Source of the DNA: Prochlorococcus sp. AG-355-P07
Lineage (GTDB): Bacteria; Cyanobacteriota; Cyanobacteriia; PCC-6307; Cyanobiaceae
DNA: 64,000 nucleotides
NCBI GenBank assembly: GCA_003280575.1
Contig: QCEN01000001.1
Location: 186,001 to 250,000 of the forward strand
Direction: 5' to 3'
Every line of letters begins with the position of its first letter. Positions within the stretch are counted from its first letter, which is position 1. The position numbers and the translations under genes are program-made. This document shows, one piece after another, positions 8,700 through 19,212 of the stretch. The notes beneath the pieces were generated by a model. That model had not been told where the DNA came from, did not search any database, and saw only the letters and a list, made by a program, of their open reading frames with translations.

Positions 8700-9626
8700 T
8701 TAATAAAGAAGGTTATACAAAAGTGCTTGTTGAATATGCATTCTATTTTCAGCTTGCTCGAAAATCCTACTTTGATTACTTTCAAAAACATCATTAGTTA
8801 TCTCTTTCCCTCTATATGCAGGAAGACAATGAAGGATTATTGCTCTATTATTCGCTTTACTAACCAAATTAGAATCAAGGGTAAATCCATTGAAATCTTT
8901 ATCTTTCTTTTCACTTTTATTTTCTTCTCCCATAGACGACCATACATCAGTATAAAGAACATTTGATCCAGAAATAGCTTCATAAGGGTCGTTGAATATT
9001 TTAATCAAATTTCTTCCCTTGGATAACTGTTTAACTTTATTAATCACCATTGGGTTTGGTTCATAACCTTTCGGACAAGCAATTCTAACCTCAACTCCCA
9101 ATAATGCACCACACATCATTAAGGAATTAGCGACATTATTACCATCACCTACAAAAGTTAAAATTAAGTTCTTAAAATCAATAAATTCCTCCTTAATTGT
9201 GAGGAAATCTGCTAAGGCCTGACAAGGGTGTTCCATGTCCGTTAAGGCGTTAATTACAGGTATTGAAGACCATTTAGCATATTCCTCTAAGTCAGACTGA
9301 TTGAATGTTCTTACTGCGATAACATCGCAATATCTACTTAAAACACGAGCAGTATCTTTAATTATTTCACCCCTACCAATTTGTGAAGTATTTGGATTTA
9401 AGTCTATTGTTGTACCTCCCAGTCTTGACATTGCAACTTGGAAACTCACTCTCGTACGAGTAGATGACTTATCAAAAATTAAACCTAATACTTTATCTTT
9501 TAGTTGAACATTTAGATTTCTATTTTTAAATTCTAATGCAGTTAACAGAATATGATCAATTTCATTTAGGGAGAGATCTAAGCTTGATAAAAAATTATTA
9601 TTTACAAGCTTTATTGGATTAAGCAT
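8700..9626 (-). CDS. argF: Ornithine carbamoyltransferase
   Basis: This enzyme forms citrulline from ornithine and carbamoyl phosphate in arginine synthesis. At 308 residues it is full length. The carbamoyl-phosphate loop SSTRTRVSF is near residue 55. HPCQALADFLT is the second carbamoyl-phosphate block. The ornithine loop contains DVWSSMGEE, and HCLPAYRGKEI provides the Cys of the HCLP motif. The HCLP form marks ornithine rather than aspartate transcarbamoylase. It lies 28 bp downstream of ftsH and 58 bp upstream of lexA on the same strand. Confidence 0.97.
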   Translation of the reverse strand: MLNPIKLVNNNFLSSLDLSLNEIDHILLTALEFKNRNLNVQLKDKVLGLIFDKSSTRTRVSFQVAMSRLGGTTIDLNPNTSQIGRGEIIKDTARVLSRYCDVIAVRTFNQSDLEEYAKWSSIPVINALTDMEHPCQALADFLTIKEEFIDFKNLILTFVGDGNNVANSLMMCGALLGVEVRIACPKGYEPNPMVINKVKQLSKGRNLIKIFNDPYEAISGSNVLYTDVWSSMGEENKSEKKDKDFNGFTLDSNLVSKANNRAIILHCLPAYRGKEITNDVFESNQSRIFEQAENRMHIQQALLYNLLY

Positions 9627-9654
9627 TTTTAAATATTGTTAATACATTTATCTA

Positions 9655-11517
9655 CTATGAAGGCATTTTGCTTTCTGCAAGTAAATTCTTAAGCTCATCA
9701 CCTTCAATAACTTCTTCTTGAAGTATCTTTTGAGAAATTGATTCTAATAAAGGTAAATTATTTCTCAATATCTGTAATGCTGTTTCGTGAGCATCATCTA
9801 CTAACTCTCTCACTTCTTTATCTATTGCCTGAGCTGTAGCATCACTAACTGATCTTCTAGGGTTATTACCATTTCCTAAGAATTGTCCGCCTCCTTGTTT
9901 ATCGTAAGCTAATGGGCCAAGTATATCGCTCATACCAAATGTACCGACCATTTGCTCAGCGATATCAGTAGCTCTTTGAAGATCATTAGATGCACCCGTA
10001 GTTATTTTCCCAAAAACCACTTCTTCTGCAGATCTTCCACCAAGCAATGTTGCTATTTGGCCTTTTAATTCATCTTTAGAATTAAGAAATCTTTCTTCTG
10101 TAGGTAGTTGGAGTGTATAACCTAGAGCACTCATTCCTCTTGGCACAATTGAAATCTTAGCAACTTTTGAACCTCCTGGCATAAGATGACCTACAATTGC
10201 ATGTCCAACTTCATGGTAAGCAACTACTTTCTTTTCATCATCTTGTAAAACACGACTCTTCTTTTCTAAACCAGCAACTACTCTTTCTATCGCCTCACTT
10301 AAATCTTGTTGTTCTACGCTTTTTCTTTTAGCTCTGGCTGCGAGTAAAGCAGCTTCATTTACCATGTTAGCTAAATCAGCCCCTGCGAATCCACTGGTAG
10401 CTTGAGCAATTGAATCTAAGTCTATTGAATCTGCAAGTTTAACTTTTTTTGTATAGATCTCTAAAATAGTTTTTCTACCTGATAAGTCAGGTCTATCAAC
10501 TAATACCTGTCTATCGAATCTCCCTGGCCTTAGAAGTGCAGCGTCAAGCACCTCAGGCTGGTTAGTGGCAGCAAGAACAATAACTGGCTTATCAGCGGAG
10601 GCGAATCCGTCCATTTCAGTAAGAAGTTGATTTAAAGTTTGTTCTCTCTCATCATTACCACCAACAACTCCCATTGATCCAGAACGACTTTTACCAATGG
10701 CATCTAATTCGTCTATAAAGATAATACAAGGAGCTTTTTTCTTTGCTTGTTCAAATAAATCTCTTACTCTTGCTGCACCTGCACCTACAAAAAGTTCAAC
10801 AAATTCAGAACCTGAAATAATAAAAAAAGGAACTTCCGCTTCTCCCGCAACCGCTTTAGAGAGAAGAGTTTTTCCTGTTCCTGGAGGGCCTACAAGAAGT
10901 ACTCCTTTAGGTATTCTTGCACCAATATCGGTATATCTTTCTGGTTTCTTTAAAAAATCAACTATTTCAGTTAACTCATCTTTAGCTTCATCAACTCCAG
11001 CTACATCAGCAAAAGTAACTTTAGATTCATCATCGGGCACATAAACTTTTGCCTTGCTTTTGGTAAAACTTAATGCTCCTTGAGCACCGCCACCCCCCAT
11101 GCTTCTTCTTGCAAAGAATTGCAGAACAAGTATAAAAATCAAAGGAGGCACTACCCAGCTTAAAATAGTTGAAAAGAAATTAGGCTTCTTCGGGGGGGCC
11201 GCAGCAAATTCAACCCCTTTACTTTCTAACCTTTGAGGAAGATCCATATCAAAAATAGGGGTTGTAGCTAATACAGAAGGGGCGCCCTCTTCTGCACCGT
11301 TTAATTCGTATCTAATTTGCTCTTGAGTAATATAGGCTCTTTTTACTTCTCCATCATTGACCTGATCTATAAATAAAGAGTAAGGAACCCTAGGAATCTG
11401 CATATTTTGATTAGGGAAGAGGCTACTAAAAAGAAGCAATGCTCCAACTCCTATCAAAATGATATTTACAATTCCAAATCTTCTATTAGGTTGATTATCG
11501 TCTTGTCTTATTGGCAT
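9655..11517 (-). CDS. ftsH: ATP-dependent zinc metalloprotease FtsH
   Basis: FtsH is a membrane-anchored AAA+ protease. In cyanobacteria it degrades damaged photosystem II D1 and other membrane proteins. The 620-residue protein has transmembrane segments at about 17-35 and 113-133 flanking a small lumen/periplasmic domain. Walker A is GPPGTGKTLL, Walker B IFIDELDAIG, the second region of homology contains LLRPGRFDRQ, and the zinc site is HEVGH. These are all intact, so it should be active. It is one of several FtsH paralogues expected in such genomes; the paralogue cannot be assigned by eye. Confidence 0.97.
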   Translation of the reverse strand: MPIRQDDNQPNRRFGIVNIILIGVGALLLFSSLFPNQNMQIPRVPYSLFIDQVNDGEVKRAYITQEQIRYELNGAEEGAPSVLATTPIFDMDLPQRLESKGVEFAAAPPKKPNFFSTILSWVVPPLIFILVLQFFARRSMGGGGAQGALSFTKSKAKVYVPDDESKVTFADVAGVDEAKDELTEIVDFLKKPERYTDIGARIPKGVLLVGPPGTGKTLLSKAVAGEAEVPFFIISGSEFVELFVGAGAARVRDLFEQAKKKAPCIIFIDELDAIGKSRSGSMGVVGGNDEREQTLNQLLTEMDGFASADKPVIVLAATNQPEVLDAALLRPGRFDRQVLVDRPDLSGRKTILEIYTKKVKLADSIDLDSIAQATSGFAGADLANMVNEAALLAARAKRKSVEQQDLSEAIERVVAGLEKKSRVLQDDEKKVVAYHEVGHAIVGHLMPGGSKVAKISIVPRGMSALGYTLQLPTEERFLNSKDELKGQIATLLGGRSAEEVVFGKITTGASNDLQRATDIAEQMVGTFGMSDILGPLAYDKQGGGQFLGNGNNPRRSVSDATAQAIDKEVRELVDDAHETALQILRNNLPLLESISQKILQEEVIEGDELKNLLAESKMPS

Positions 11518-11631
11518 AGTTATGGAAATTTGTGCACTTATTATAAACTAAAGGAAGAGAATTCGTATCTGTAATTATTTTTTTGGGTAAGAACCGTACG
11601 GTACTTATATCAAGTAAATTAGTAGTAGAAA

Positions 11632-12726
11632 TTAATTTTCTAATGAACTCTTAATGCATATATCATTATCAAGAAAACTTATATTAGATTCTCTTAATTT
11701 TATAATTTCATCCATTTCTAGGAAGTCAAAATCTCCTAGTGGATTCATACTTGTCTCTCCTCCTAAAATTTTAGGAGCGATAAAAGATATTATTTCGTTA
11801 ATACAACCCGATCTCATAGCTGCTGTCGCCAATTTTGGACCACATTCCCACAAAACCTTATTACAACCTCTTTTAGCTAAAAATTTTGAAATTAACTCTG
11901 GGTTGTCTTCAGATACCTTAGCAACCTCTACACATTTTGGAATTCTTGTGAGGAGGCTTTCATTTGCTGTAGAAGAATCATAAATAACCAAAGTTTTTGC
12001 CATATTACAGTCCCAAAGATTAGATTTTTCAGGGAGATCCAAAGTTTTTGTAAAAACAACTCGCAGAGGTTCTTTATATTTTAAACCTCTTGTAGTCAAT
12101 AGAGGATTGTCTTTTCTTAATGTGTTACCTCCAATGATGATGGCATCAAATTCTGCTCTAAAAGAATGAACTAGTGACCTTGACTCTTCATTAGTAATCC
12201 ACTTACTTTTACCATTTTTTAAACCTATTCGACCATCTATACTCATAGCCCATTTAAGAACACCAAAGGCCTTCTTAGTAACATTCCTGTGAATGAAAGC
12301 TTTATTTAATTCTGAAGATTCTTTTTTGCATAATCCTAAGTGAACTTGAATTCCAGCTTCTTTAAGCAGTTTGATACCTCTACCAGAAACTCTTTTATCA
12401 GGATCTTGAATAGATATAAATACATCTTTTATCCCAGAGGATATTATCTTATTTACACAGGGAGGAGTTTTACCTTGATGGCAGCAAGGTTCTAGATTTA
12501 CATACATTGCCCCACCTTCTGGATCTCTATTTAAATTATTAATTGCCATTGCCTCAGCGTGAGGAGTCCCCGCCATATAATGAAAACCTTCTGAAATAAG
12601 ATTTCCATTCTTATCAAGTATTACTGCCCCTACCCTAGGATTAGGACTTGTTGTATTTTTACCGAGAGAAGCCAAAAAGATTGCTCTTTTCATCCATTTT
12701 GTATGGCTTACGTTTTTTTCAGACAT
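11632..12726 (-). CDS. ribD: Bifunctional riboflavin deaminase/reductase RibD
   Basis: RibD performs two riboflavin steps: deamination of the pyrimidine and reduction of its ribosyl side chain. The N-terminal deaminase domain (about residues 8-150) carries the zinc motifs HAEAMAI and EPCCHQGKTPPC. The C-terminal reductase domain (about 155-364) has KWAMSIDGRIG and the block DAIIIGGNTLRKDNPLLTTR. The 364-residue length is normal. It is 16 bp downstream of the DUF3122 gene on the same strand. Together with ribF at 18282 it covers the start and end of the flavin pathway. Confidence 0.95.
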   Translation of the reverse strand: MSEKNVSHTKWMKRAIFLASLGKNTTSPNPRVGAVILDKNGNLISEGFHYMAGTPHAEAMAINNLNRDPEGGAMYVNLEPCCHQGKTPPCVNKIISSGIKDVFISIQDPDKRVSGRGIKLLKEAGIQVHLGLCKKESSELNKAFIHRNVTKKAFGVLKWAMSIDGRIGLKNGKSKWITNEESRSLVHSFRAEFDAIIIGGNTLRKDNPLLTTRGLKYKEPLRVVFTKTLDLPEKSNLWDCNMAKTLVIYDSSTANESLLTRIPKCVEVAKVSEDNPELISKFLAKRGCNKVLWECGPKLATAAMRSGCINEIISFIAPKILGGETSMNPLGDFDFLEMDEIIKLRESNISFLDNDICIKSSLEN

Positions 12727-12742
12727 TCTGTCTATTTAGTAA

Positions 12743-13243
12743 TCAACTTAGTGATCTCCATTCTCTAACCACGAAGGGTGGAACAGGTAACTCTGAAAAA
12801 ACACCTGATAAAGATAATCTCAATGGCCTATTTTTATCGATATTTTGAATCAGCTCATCAAGATCAAATTCAGCAGCAGCTTGCCTGCCATCATTTGCTA
12901 ATTCTACGTTGGATAAAGTTTTATCGTCTAATAACCACTTTTTTCTGCCTGATTCAACAATTAATCTGGTAGGGTGATCAATCCTGAGATTTCCTGGATA
13001 ACCTATAACCCTTAGAATTAATTTTTCTTCAATAAGAGGTGATTTATAAGCTACTAATTGCCAAGTTTCAAAGTCCAAGTCTCTTAAAAACTCACTACTA
13101 GCATTTATTAACTTCCCATTTATTTCTGTTTCTGCAACTTCTGCAGATACTTTTAATGGGTTAAAAATAAAGGATAAAAGTAAAATTAAAGGTAATATTC
13201 CTCTTAAAAAATTATTTTTATTTGATTTTGTAATTTTCTTCAT
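12743..13243 (-). CDS. DUF3122 secreted/lipid-facing protein
   Basis: This 166-residue protein has an N-terminal basic region and a hydrophobic segment (about residues 14-30) ending near VSAEVAE, consistent with a signal peptide. The mature part contains ETWQLVAYKS, RVIGYPGNLRIDHPTRL, FDLDELIQNI and ends PPFVVREWRSL, the pattern of the cyanobacterial DUF3122 family. Function is unknown. Its start overlaps the end of the preceding small gene by 26 bp and it precedes ribD by 16 bp, so the three are probably cotranscribed. Confidence 0.75.
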   Translation of the reverse strand: MKKITKSNKNNFLRGILPLILLLSFIFNPLKVSAEVAETEINGKLINASSEFLRDLDFETWQLVAYKSPLIEEKLILRVIGYPGNLRIDHPTRLIVESGRKKWLLDDKTLSNVELANDGRQAAAEFDLDELIQNIDKNRPLRLSLSGVFSELPVPPFVVREWRSLS

Positions 13244-13469
13244 TTTCAGAATCCATCAGGGCATCTAAAGTTACAGCTGTTCTTACAATAGCTTGGTACC
13301 TTTTGATTATTTTACGATTTTTTTCTATAACTCGAGATAAATTCAAAGAGTCTTTTTCAGAATAGCTAGATGTTAAATCGTTAGAATCTTCTTCAATAAA
13401 CTCAAATTCAGTATCCTTATTAATTAGAGTTAACAATAAATCATGTAATCTCTTTCTTCTTTCAGACAA
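13218..13469 (-). CDS. Small conserved hypothetical, helical
   Basis: This 83-residue acidic and charged protein has no signal peptide or membrane segment. The N-terminal helix MSERRKRLHDLLLTLI is followed by an acidic linker and a second helical stretch LSRVIEKNRKIIKRYQAIVRTAVTLDALM. I do not recognise a named family. The overlap with the DUF3122 gene by 26 bp and the lack of a competing ORF on the other strand support it as real. It begins a likely minus-strand operon and is divergent from cbiET. Confidence 0.65.
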   Translation of the reverse strand: MSERRKRLHDLLLTLINKDTEFEFIEEDSNDLTSSYSEKDSLNLSRVIEKNRKIIKRYQAIVRTAVTLDALMDSENEENYKIK

Positions 13470-13549
13470 TTAATCTACTATGATAACTCGAACAATAATA
13501 AGATAATTTAATAAAACATTCAAACAGATTTGTTCCTTTTCATTAAATA

Positions 13550-14824
13550 TTGATGACTGAAGTTTATAGAAAAATACATGTGGTAGGTATTAATTCATAT
13601 AAATTTGAAGACTTACCTTCCAAATTACAAGATTTATTTAAAAAGACTGGAAAAATTGCAGTTCCAAATTCATATTTTGAAGAAATTAAATCATGGAGCC
13701 AAAATGCTCTAAAAAAGAAATCATTTTTTTCGAGCAACAGTAATAACGAACTTGTTAACTGGCTTAGATTACAAAAAACTGATGTTATTTTAATTTCGAG
13801 AGGTGATCCACTTTGGTTTGGAATTGGGAGAATATTACTTGAAAATTTTTCAAGAGATGAGTTAAGTTTTTATCCTTCAAATACTTGCATTCAATTAGCA
13901 TTTAGCAAGTTAAAGATCCCATGGCAAGATACTGTTAATACAAGTATTCACGGCAGAGATTCAACTAAATTAGTTGAAGCTCTTAAAGCAAGGCCTTCAA
14001 CTTTAGCTATAATTCCAGACGCAGATAAAAAAAGTTTAGAAATTATAAAAAAAAACTTATCAGAATTAAATCTGAATGACTTCTATGATTTTTGGCTCTG
14101 TGAAGAGATAGGCTTTGAAAGTGAAAAAATAAGAAAATTAAATCTTAAAGAGTCATTCCCAGATAAAATATCAAGTTTAAACGTTGTTGTTCTAATAAAA
14201 AAAGAGAAAAATTATTCTAACGATAATCTCCCTCTTTTCGGAACCAAAGACAGTGTTTTTAAAACTTTTAACGATAGACCAAATCTATTAACAAAAAGGG
14301 AAGTTCGAATTCAAATCTTAGCTGATTTAGAACTCCCGAAAAATGGTGTCCTCTGGGATATAGGAGCAGGTTGTGGGTCAATTGGTTTAGAGGCATTAAA
14401 ATTAAGTCCTAATTTAGATTTGTTTTGTATAGATAAGAGGTTTGGATCAAAAGCATTAATACTAGAGAACTCAAAAAGGCTTGGCGTTAAACCAAAATTT
14501 ATTTTTGAGGAAGATATCAATAACACCCTGAACTCGAGAAACTTTAATTCTTCTGAAAAGCCTATTAGATTAGTAATTGGAGGATGTGATAAAAAGACTA
14601 AACTTAAAATTATTAGAAAATTTTCTCAAGATATGAATATTGGAGATATTATCGTTATTCCATTAATAGATTTTCAAACTATTGAAGAATTAAGAGAGGA
14701 ATTAGAAAATAATAATTTTAAAACTTGTTTAAATTTAATTCAGACTTACAAAAGTTTAAGTATTGCAAAGGGCATGAGATTAGAACCAAATAACCCTGTT
14801 TTTTTACTAAAAGGAGAAAAATAA
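13550..14824 (+). CDS. cobL: Precorrin-6Y C5,15-methyltransferase (decarboxylating), CbiE-CbiT fusion
   Basis: This cobalamin-ring enzyme methylates C5 and C15 and removes the acetate side chain at C12. In the 424-residue protein the N-terminal half (about 1-220) is a CbiE-like tetrapyrrole methylase with ILISRGDPLWFGIG. The C-terminal half is CbiT-like with the SAM motif LWDIGAGCGSIGLEAL at about residue 265 and FCIDKRFGSKALILEN. The fusion is the usual CobL arrangement. It converges on nadK with a 12 bp gap. It fits with cbiB at 60838 in the same window. Confidence 0.93.
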   Translation: MMTEVYRKIHVVGINSYKFEDLPSKLQDLFKKTGKIAVPNSYFEEIKSWSQNALKKKSFFSSNSNNELVNWLRLQKTDVILISRGDPLWFGIGRILLENFSRDELSFYPSNTCIQLAFSKLKIPWQDTVNTSIHGRDSTKLVEALKARPSTLAIIPDADKKSLEIIKKNLSELNLNDFYDFWLCEEIGFESEKIRKLNLKESFPDKISSLNVVVLIKKEKNYSNDNLPLFGTKDSVFKTFNDRPNLLTKREVRIQILADLELPKNGVLWDIGAGCGSIGLEALKLSPNLDLFCIDKRFGSKALILENSKRLGVKPKFIFEEDINNTLNSRNFNSSEKPIRLVIGGCDKKTKLKIIRKFSQDMNIGDIIVIPLIDFQTIEELREELENNNFKTCLNLIQTYKSLSIAKGMRLEPNNPVFLLKGEK

Positions 14825-14836
14825 ATTAAAATAATT

Positions 14837-15745
14837 TTATTTGTGGGGTTTAGCCACATGGGGTAATCCCCAACCAAGTTTATTTCTTAAAACTTGGAAA
14901 AATTCATGATCTTCAAGTCTAATAAACTTCACTGAGTGTTTACTTTTTCTTATTAAAACTCTATCTTCAGGCCATACATAACAACCAGCATTTCCATCAA
15001 CAACCATAACTAATCTTTCGGGAGTTGCTGGGAATACAGTAACTGGCTCTGAATCATTAAAAACTAATGCCCTTGATGCCAATGAATGTGGAGCAATTGG
15101 AGTTAACTGCACCACTGGGCAATCAGGCGTTATAACTGGTCCTCCAGCACTAAGAGAATATGCTGTAGAACCAGTTGGAGTGGATAAAATTACTCCATCA
15201 GCTGAGATATCCACAGGAGCATGTCGCCCAATGGAAATCTCAAAATGACACATACTTGTCAGCGGTTCTCGATGAAGGGCCATCTCATTAAGACAGAGAG
15301 ACTCCCATCTCCTCTGATCATTCCTCATTACGCTAATTATGAAGCAAGTTCTTTCTTCGATTTCCCAATTACCAGCAATAATTTTATTTATTGCCTCATC
15401 AAGATTGGATAAATAAGCTTCTGCAAGAAAACCTAAATGACCAGTATTTATTGTAAGGATTGGAATTTTAGCAGGTGCTGTTTGCCTTGCTGCAGAAAGC
15501 ACTGTTCCATCTCCGCCAAGAACTATTGCAAATTCCATTGACGAGTCAAATCCTTCGGGGACACAATTCGAATACCCCAAAGGACGAACATGTTGATCAG
15601 GATTGGCGAATCCAACCATTCCACCTGAGCTACTAACTCTTAGAACTTCATAATTTGAATTTTCCAATTTTTTCTGAACAGAACTTGCAGTTTGAACAGC
15701 AAGTTCTTTCCCATCATTAACGATTAGTCCTGCTTTACGTACCAA
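14837..15745 (-). CDS. nadK: NAD kinase
   Basis: This enzyme phosphorylates NAD to NADP. The 302-residue protein contains the signature [13 protein letters not shown] at about residue 73, [15 protein letters not shown], and the [20 protein letters not shown] block that forms the substrate pocket. The length is normal. It lies 69 bp downstream of pheS on the same strand. Cyanobacteria often have two NAD kinases; this looks like one of these, with a plain N-terminus. Confidence 0.95.
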   Translation of the reverse strand: MVRKAGLIVNDGKELAVQTASSVQKKLENSNYEVLRVSSSGGMVGFANPDQHVRPLGYSNCVPEGFDSSMEFAIVLGGDGTVLSAARQTAPAKIPILTINTGHLGFLAEAYLSNLDEAINKIIAGNWEIEERTCFIISVMRNDQRRWESLCLNEMALHREPLTSMCHFEISIGRHAPVDISADGVILSTPTGSTAYSLSAGGPVITPDCPVVQLTPIAPHSLASRALVFNDSEPVTVFPATPERLVMVVDGNAGCYVWPEDRVLIRKSKHSVKFIRLEDHEFFQVLRNKLGWGLPHVAKPHK

Positions 15746-15814
15746 TCAAAAAACCAAAACTATAACTATCTTAAACTAATTTACTGGTTAATCCTAATTT
15801 AAAATTTCAATTTA

Positions 15815-16822
15815 TCAGAACTGTTCCAAGAATCTAAGATCATTAGTATAAAATTTTCTGATATCGTCAATCTGATGTCTAACCATACAAAACCTTTCAA
15901 CACCTAATCCAGCTGCAAATCCAGTCCATTTTTCAGAATCTATTCCTAATTTTTCCAAGACCATCGGATCTACCATTCCACAGCCCATTACTTCTAACCA
16001 TTTACCTTTCCATTGAACATCTACTTCTGCAGAAGGTTCAGTAAATGGGAAATAACTAGCTCTAAATCTTACAGGAATATCTCCAAAAAAGGTCTTTAAA
16101 AAAGTAAGAATTGTTCCCCTTAAATGACTAAAATTGATATCTTGATCGATACATAAAACCTCAACCTGATTAAATACAGGGGAATGAGTAGCATCTACAG
16201 CATCTCTCCTATATACTCTTCCGGGAGCAATAATTCTTACTGGAGGTGGATTTTTCTCCAAGTATCTTATTTGAACAGGTGAAGTATGGGTTCTTAAAAG
16301 TCTATTTTCATCTAAGTAGAAAGTATCCTGCATATCTCTTGCAGGATGATTTTTGGGTATATTAAGAGACTCAAAATTATAAAAATCAGTTTCAATTTCA
16401 GGGCCACTTTCAACTGAGTATCCTAAACCACAAAAAATATCTATTATCTCGTCTTGAGTTGAAATTAAAGGATGTTTATTTCCAGGGGGTATTCCAATTG
16501 AAGGGATAGTTACATCAATTTTTTCACTTTTAATCTTTTGTTCTAGGGCTTGATTATTAAGTTGATTTTTTCTTTCAGTTATTAGTTCTTGTAAATTTAT
16601 TTTTATTAAATTTGCCTTCTGACCAATAATTGGTCTATCAGTGGCAGATAATTGACCCATTGTTTTCAAGATAATCGACAAATCACCTTTTTTTCCCAAC
16701 AAAGAGACTCTAAGTTTATCAAGTTCTTCATGAGTATTAGAATTATCTATGTTATGTTTTGCTTTTAGAGAAAGATTATTTAGTTTTTCCTCAATTTGAC
16801 TTAATGATTCAATTTGACTCAC
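15815..16822 (-). CDS. pheS: Phenylalanyl-tRNA synthetase alpha subunit
   Basis: This class II synthetase subunit charges tRNA-Phe together with PheT, which is not in this window. The protein has 335 residues. The N-terminal coiled-coil arm spans about 1-90. Motif 2 contains [12 protein letters not shown] and [32 protein letters not shown] and [12 protein letters not shown] are characteristic PheS blocks, and motif 3 is [13 protein letters not shown]. It is divergent from surE with 68 bp between the starts. Confidence 0.97.
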   Translation of the reverse strand: MSQIESLSQIEEKLNNLSLKAKHNIDNSNTHEELDKLRVSLLGKKGDLSIILKTMGQLSATDRPIIGQKANLIKINLQELITERKNQLNNQALEQKIKSEKIDVTIPSIGIPPGNKHPLISTQDEIIDIFCGLGYSVESGPEIETDFYNFESLNIPKNHPARDMQDTFYLDENRLLRTHTSPVQIRYLEKNPPPVRIIAPGRVYRRDAVDATHSPVFNQVEVLCIDQDINFSHLRGTILTFLKTFFGDIPVRFRASYFPFTEPSAEVDVQWKGKWLEVMGCGMVDPMVLEKLGIDSEKWTGFAAGLGVERFCMVRHQIDDIRKFYTNDLRFLEQF

Positions 16823-16890
16823 TGATATAGTAAAAATAAGTATTGCCTTATCTTACTTAAATATCGTCCATAAATAAAATGTATTGATTA

Positions 16891-17700
16891 ATGAAACCGT
16901 TAAATATATTAATTAGTAATGATGATGGAGTTTTTGCGGCGGGGATAAGAGCGTTAGCAAAATCAGCTCAAAAAAGAGGACATAAGGTAAAAGTGGTATG
17001 TCCTGACCAAGAAAGATCAGCTACTGGTCATGGTCTTACCTTACAGTCTCCATTAAGAGTGGAAAAAGCTGATGAATTATTTGGAAAAGGAATTGAAGCT
17101 TGGGGATGTTCTGGTACACCTGCTGATTGCGTCAAATTAGCACTATCTGAACTCTTGGATAATAAACCCGATTTAGTACTTTCCGGAATAAATCACGGGC
17201 CCAATTTAGGGACAGATATTTTCTGTTCAGGCACAGTCGCTGCAGCTATGGAAGGCACTCTAGAAAATGTCCCCTCAATGGCAATAAGTGTTGCTAGTTT
17301 TAAATGGAAGAATTTTGAATTTGCTGGAGAAATTGCAATGAATATTGCCGAACAAGCAATTAACGATAGTTGGCCAGCATCACTTCTATTAAACTTGAAT
17401 ATACCTCCTTGCGAGAAAAGCAAAATTAAAGAATTATCCTGGACAAGATTATCAATCAGAAAATATAAAAATCAATTTTCCAAAAGAGAAGACCCAAGGG
17501 GTGATGATTATTATTGGCTCGCCGGAGAAGTGGTTTTAGATCTAAAATCAAAAGGTTATGGTCCAAAGAAATGGCCAAGTGACGTATCACAAATACAAGA
17601 AAATAAAATATCTCTCACACCCGTTGAGCCGGATTTATTTTGGAGGGGTAATTTAGACAAATTACCTAAAATTGATAATTCATTTATAAATCCTTCTTAG
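16891..17700 (+). CDS. surE: 5'/3'-nucleotidase SurE
   Basis: SurE is a metal-dependent nucleoside-monophosphate phosphatase. The 269-residue protein starts with [17 protein letters not shown], which supplies the Asp-Asp metal ligands. It also has [30 protein letters not shown] and [25 protein letters not shown], all diagnostic. Its 3' end overlaps the convergent DUF3611 gene by 21 bp. Confidence 0.96.
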   Translation: MKPLNILISNDDGVFAAGIRALAKSAQKRGHKVKVVCPDQERSATGHGLTLQSPLRVEKADELFGKGIEAWGCSGTPADCVKLALSELLDNKPDLVLSGINHGPNLGTDIFCSGTVAAAMEGTLENVPSMAISVASFKWKNFEFAGEIAMNIAEQAINDSWPASLLLNLNIPPCEKSKIKELSWTRLSIRKYKNQFSKREDPRGDDYYWLAGEVVLDLKSKGYGPKKWPSDVSQIQENKISLTPVEPDLFWRGNLDKLPKIDNSFINPS

Positions 17701-18213
17701 AAGCCATAAAGAAAAGCAAAGTCCAAAAAAATGTGCTGCAATAACTTGTGTATTACTTAGAACTGATAATATTTCAAGTCCAGTAATTGGAATATCTGAT
17801 GTCGCTGTTATCAATTGTCCAGTTGTTTGAGAAGATGCTTGAATAAATAAGGCACCCATAAGAGCTTGATATCCAATTAAACCAAACAAAATTCCTAATA
17901 AATCAACTATTAATCCTCGTTTTATCAATTTACTAGTTTGTCCCCTTGAGGGTCTTGCGTTGCTTGCGATTGCCCTTCCCGTTCTAACTATTAACCAACC
18001 CTGCCAAAGACTGAAAAGTAGTAAAATCAAGGATATTGTCGTAAGCGATAGACCTGGTGCTAAGCCAAGCTGTCCTTCGCTATTATTTACGACATTTGAA
18101 AAAAGCAAAACAGCAGCAACAACAACACCTAAAATGGACTGAACCCAAAATCGTATCCATCCAATGCGCCGCATTCCAAATGAAAGGGACTGAAAATCAA
18201 TTTTGTCAGACAT
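17680..18213 (-). CDS. DUF3611 membrane protein
   Basis: This 177-residue protein has four hydrophobic helices (about residues 24-42, 53-70, 105-125 and 152-172). Conserved blocks are [12 protein letters not shown] near the N-terminus, GLSLTTISL and [16 protein letters not shown]. The pattern fits the cyanobacterial and plastid DUF3611 family, also linked to Tic21-like membrane proteins. Function is not established from the sequence. The gene ends inside surE (21 bp overlap on opposite strands) and is divergent from ribF. Confidence 0.8.
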   Translation of the reverse strand: MSDKIDFQSLSFGMRRIGWIRFWVQSILGVVVAAVLLFSNVVNNSEGQLGLAPGLSLTTISLILLLFSLWQGWLIVRTGRAIASNARPSRGQTSKLIKRGLIVDLLGILFGLIGYQALMGALFIQASSQTTGQLITATSDIPITGLEILSVLSNTQVIAAHFFGLCFSLWLLRRIYK

Positions 18214-18281
18214 TCATTTGATCGAATAAACTATAATCTATTCAAATTTGCCATCAAAATCATAAAATTGCACGTAATCTT

Positions 18282-19205
18282 TTGATCTCTTTAATATCGC
18301 CATCTGAAGTTAAGAATCCTACTTCAATAGCTATTGGAAGTTTTGATGGCCTTCATGCGGGCCATAGAAAATTAATCAAAAGTGTAGTTGAAGAGAATCA
18401 ATATACCCCAACAATTGCGAGCTTCTGGCCTCATCCCAGAGAAGTTTTATTCAAAGAGACACGCCTTAGACTTGATCTCCCTTATGAAAAACTACCTATT
18501 CTTGAAGATCTTGGTATTGAACAATTAGTTTTGATTCCTTTTGATAAGGAACTATCTAAATTAAGCGCAGAAAGATTCGTAAGAGATATTTTGATTAATC
18601 AATTACAAGCAAAAAACATTTCTGTAGGTGCTAATTTTAAATTTGGTTTCAGGAGAAGTGGAGATATAAATACAATAAAAAATACGATTAAAGATACTGA
18701 TATTAAACTCAAAATTACTCCAATTTTAGAAGACAAAGAGGGTAGAATAAGCAGCAGCAGGATAAGAGATTTATTGGAGAAAAGTGATATGAAAAATGCT
18801 TTCAATATTCTTAAAAGGCCTTATAGTTTTAATGGAAAGGTTGTTAAGGGTAAAGGAATTGGAAAAAGTATCGGATGGCCCACTGCAAACCTTGAAATAG
18901 ATGGTAGAAAATTTTTACCTGGAGAAGGAGTCTACGCATCTTTGACAACCATAGAAAATTCCAACCAAAAAATTGAATCTGTTATGAATCTTGGCTCTCA
19001 ACCAACAATAAATCCTTTATTGCCATCTGCTGTTGAAGTTCATTTAATAAATAAAGATATCGATCTATATGGTTTAAATTTATCTGTAGAACCAGTCGAA
19101 AAGCTTAGATCTCAAATCAAGTTCAAGAATATAGATCAACTTTCTAATCAAATTAAAAAAGATAGAGATAATGCTTTAAGAATTTTTAAAAACTATAAAA
19201 AATAA
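18282..19205 (+). CDS. ribF: Bifunctional riboflavin kinase/FMN adenylyltransferase
   Basis: RibF converts riboflavin to FMN and FAD. The 307-residue protein has the nucleotidyltransferase motif GSFDGLHAGHRKLI near residue 18 and ISSSRIRDLL at about 155. The C-terminal kinase domain starts near 180 with GKGIGKSIGWPTANLE and contains PGEGVYAS. The start is TTG; the protein already begins at the normal family position, and no ATG lies upstream in frame before the divergent neighbour. thiE follows after 7 bp. Confidence 0.94.
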   Translation: MISLISPSEVKNPTSIAIGSFDGLHAGHRKLIKSVVEENQYTPTIASFWPHPREVLFKETRLRLDLPYEKLPILEDLGIEQLVLIPFDKELSKLSAERFVRDILINQLQAKNISVGANFKFGFRRSGDINTIKNTIKDTDIKLKITPILEDKEGRISSSRIRDLLEKSDMKNAFNILKRPYSFNGKVVKGKGIGKSIGWPTANLEIDGRKFLPGEGVYASLTTIENSNQKIESVMNLGSQPTINPLLPSAVEVHLINKDIDLYGLNLSVEPVEKLRSQIKFKNIDQLSNQIKKDRDNALRIFKNYKK

Positions 19206-19212
19206 ATTACAA

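Noticed and set aside
10697-11044. 115-codon plus-strand ORF opposite ftsH
   Set aside because: Antisense shadow of the Walker region; no motif of its own.
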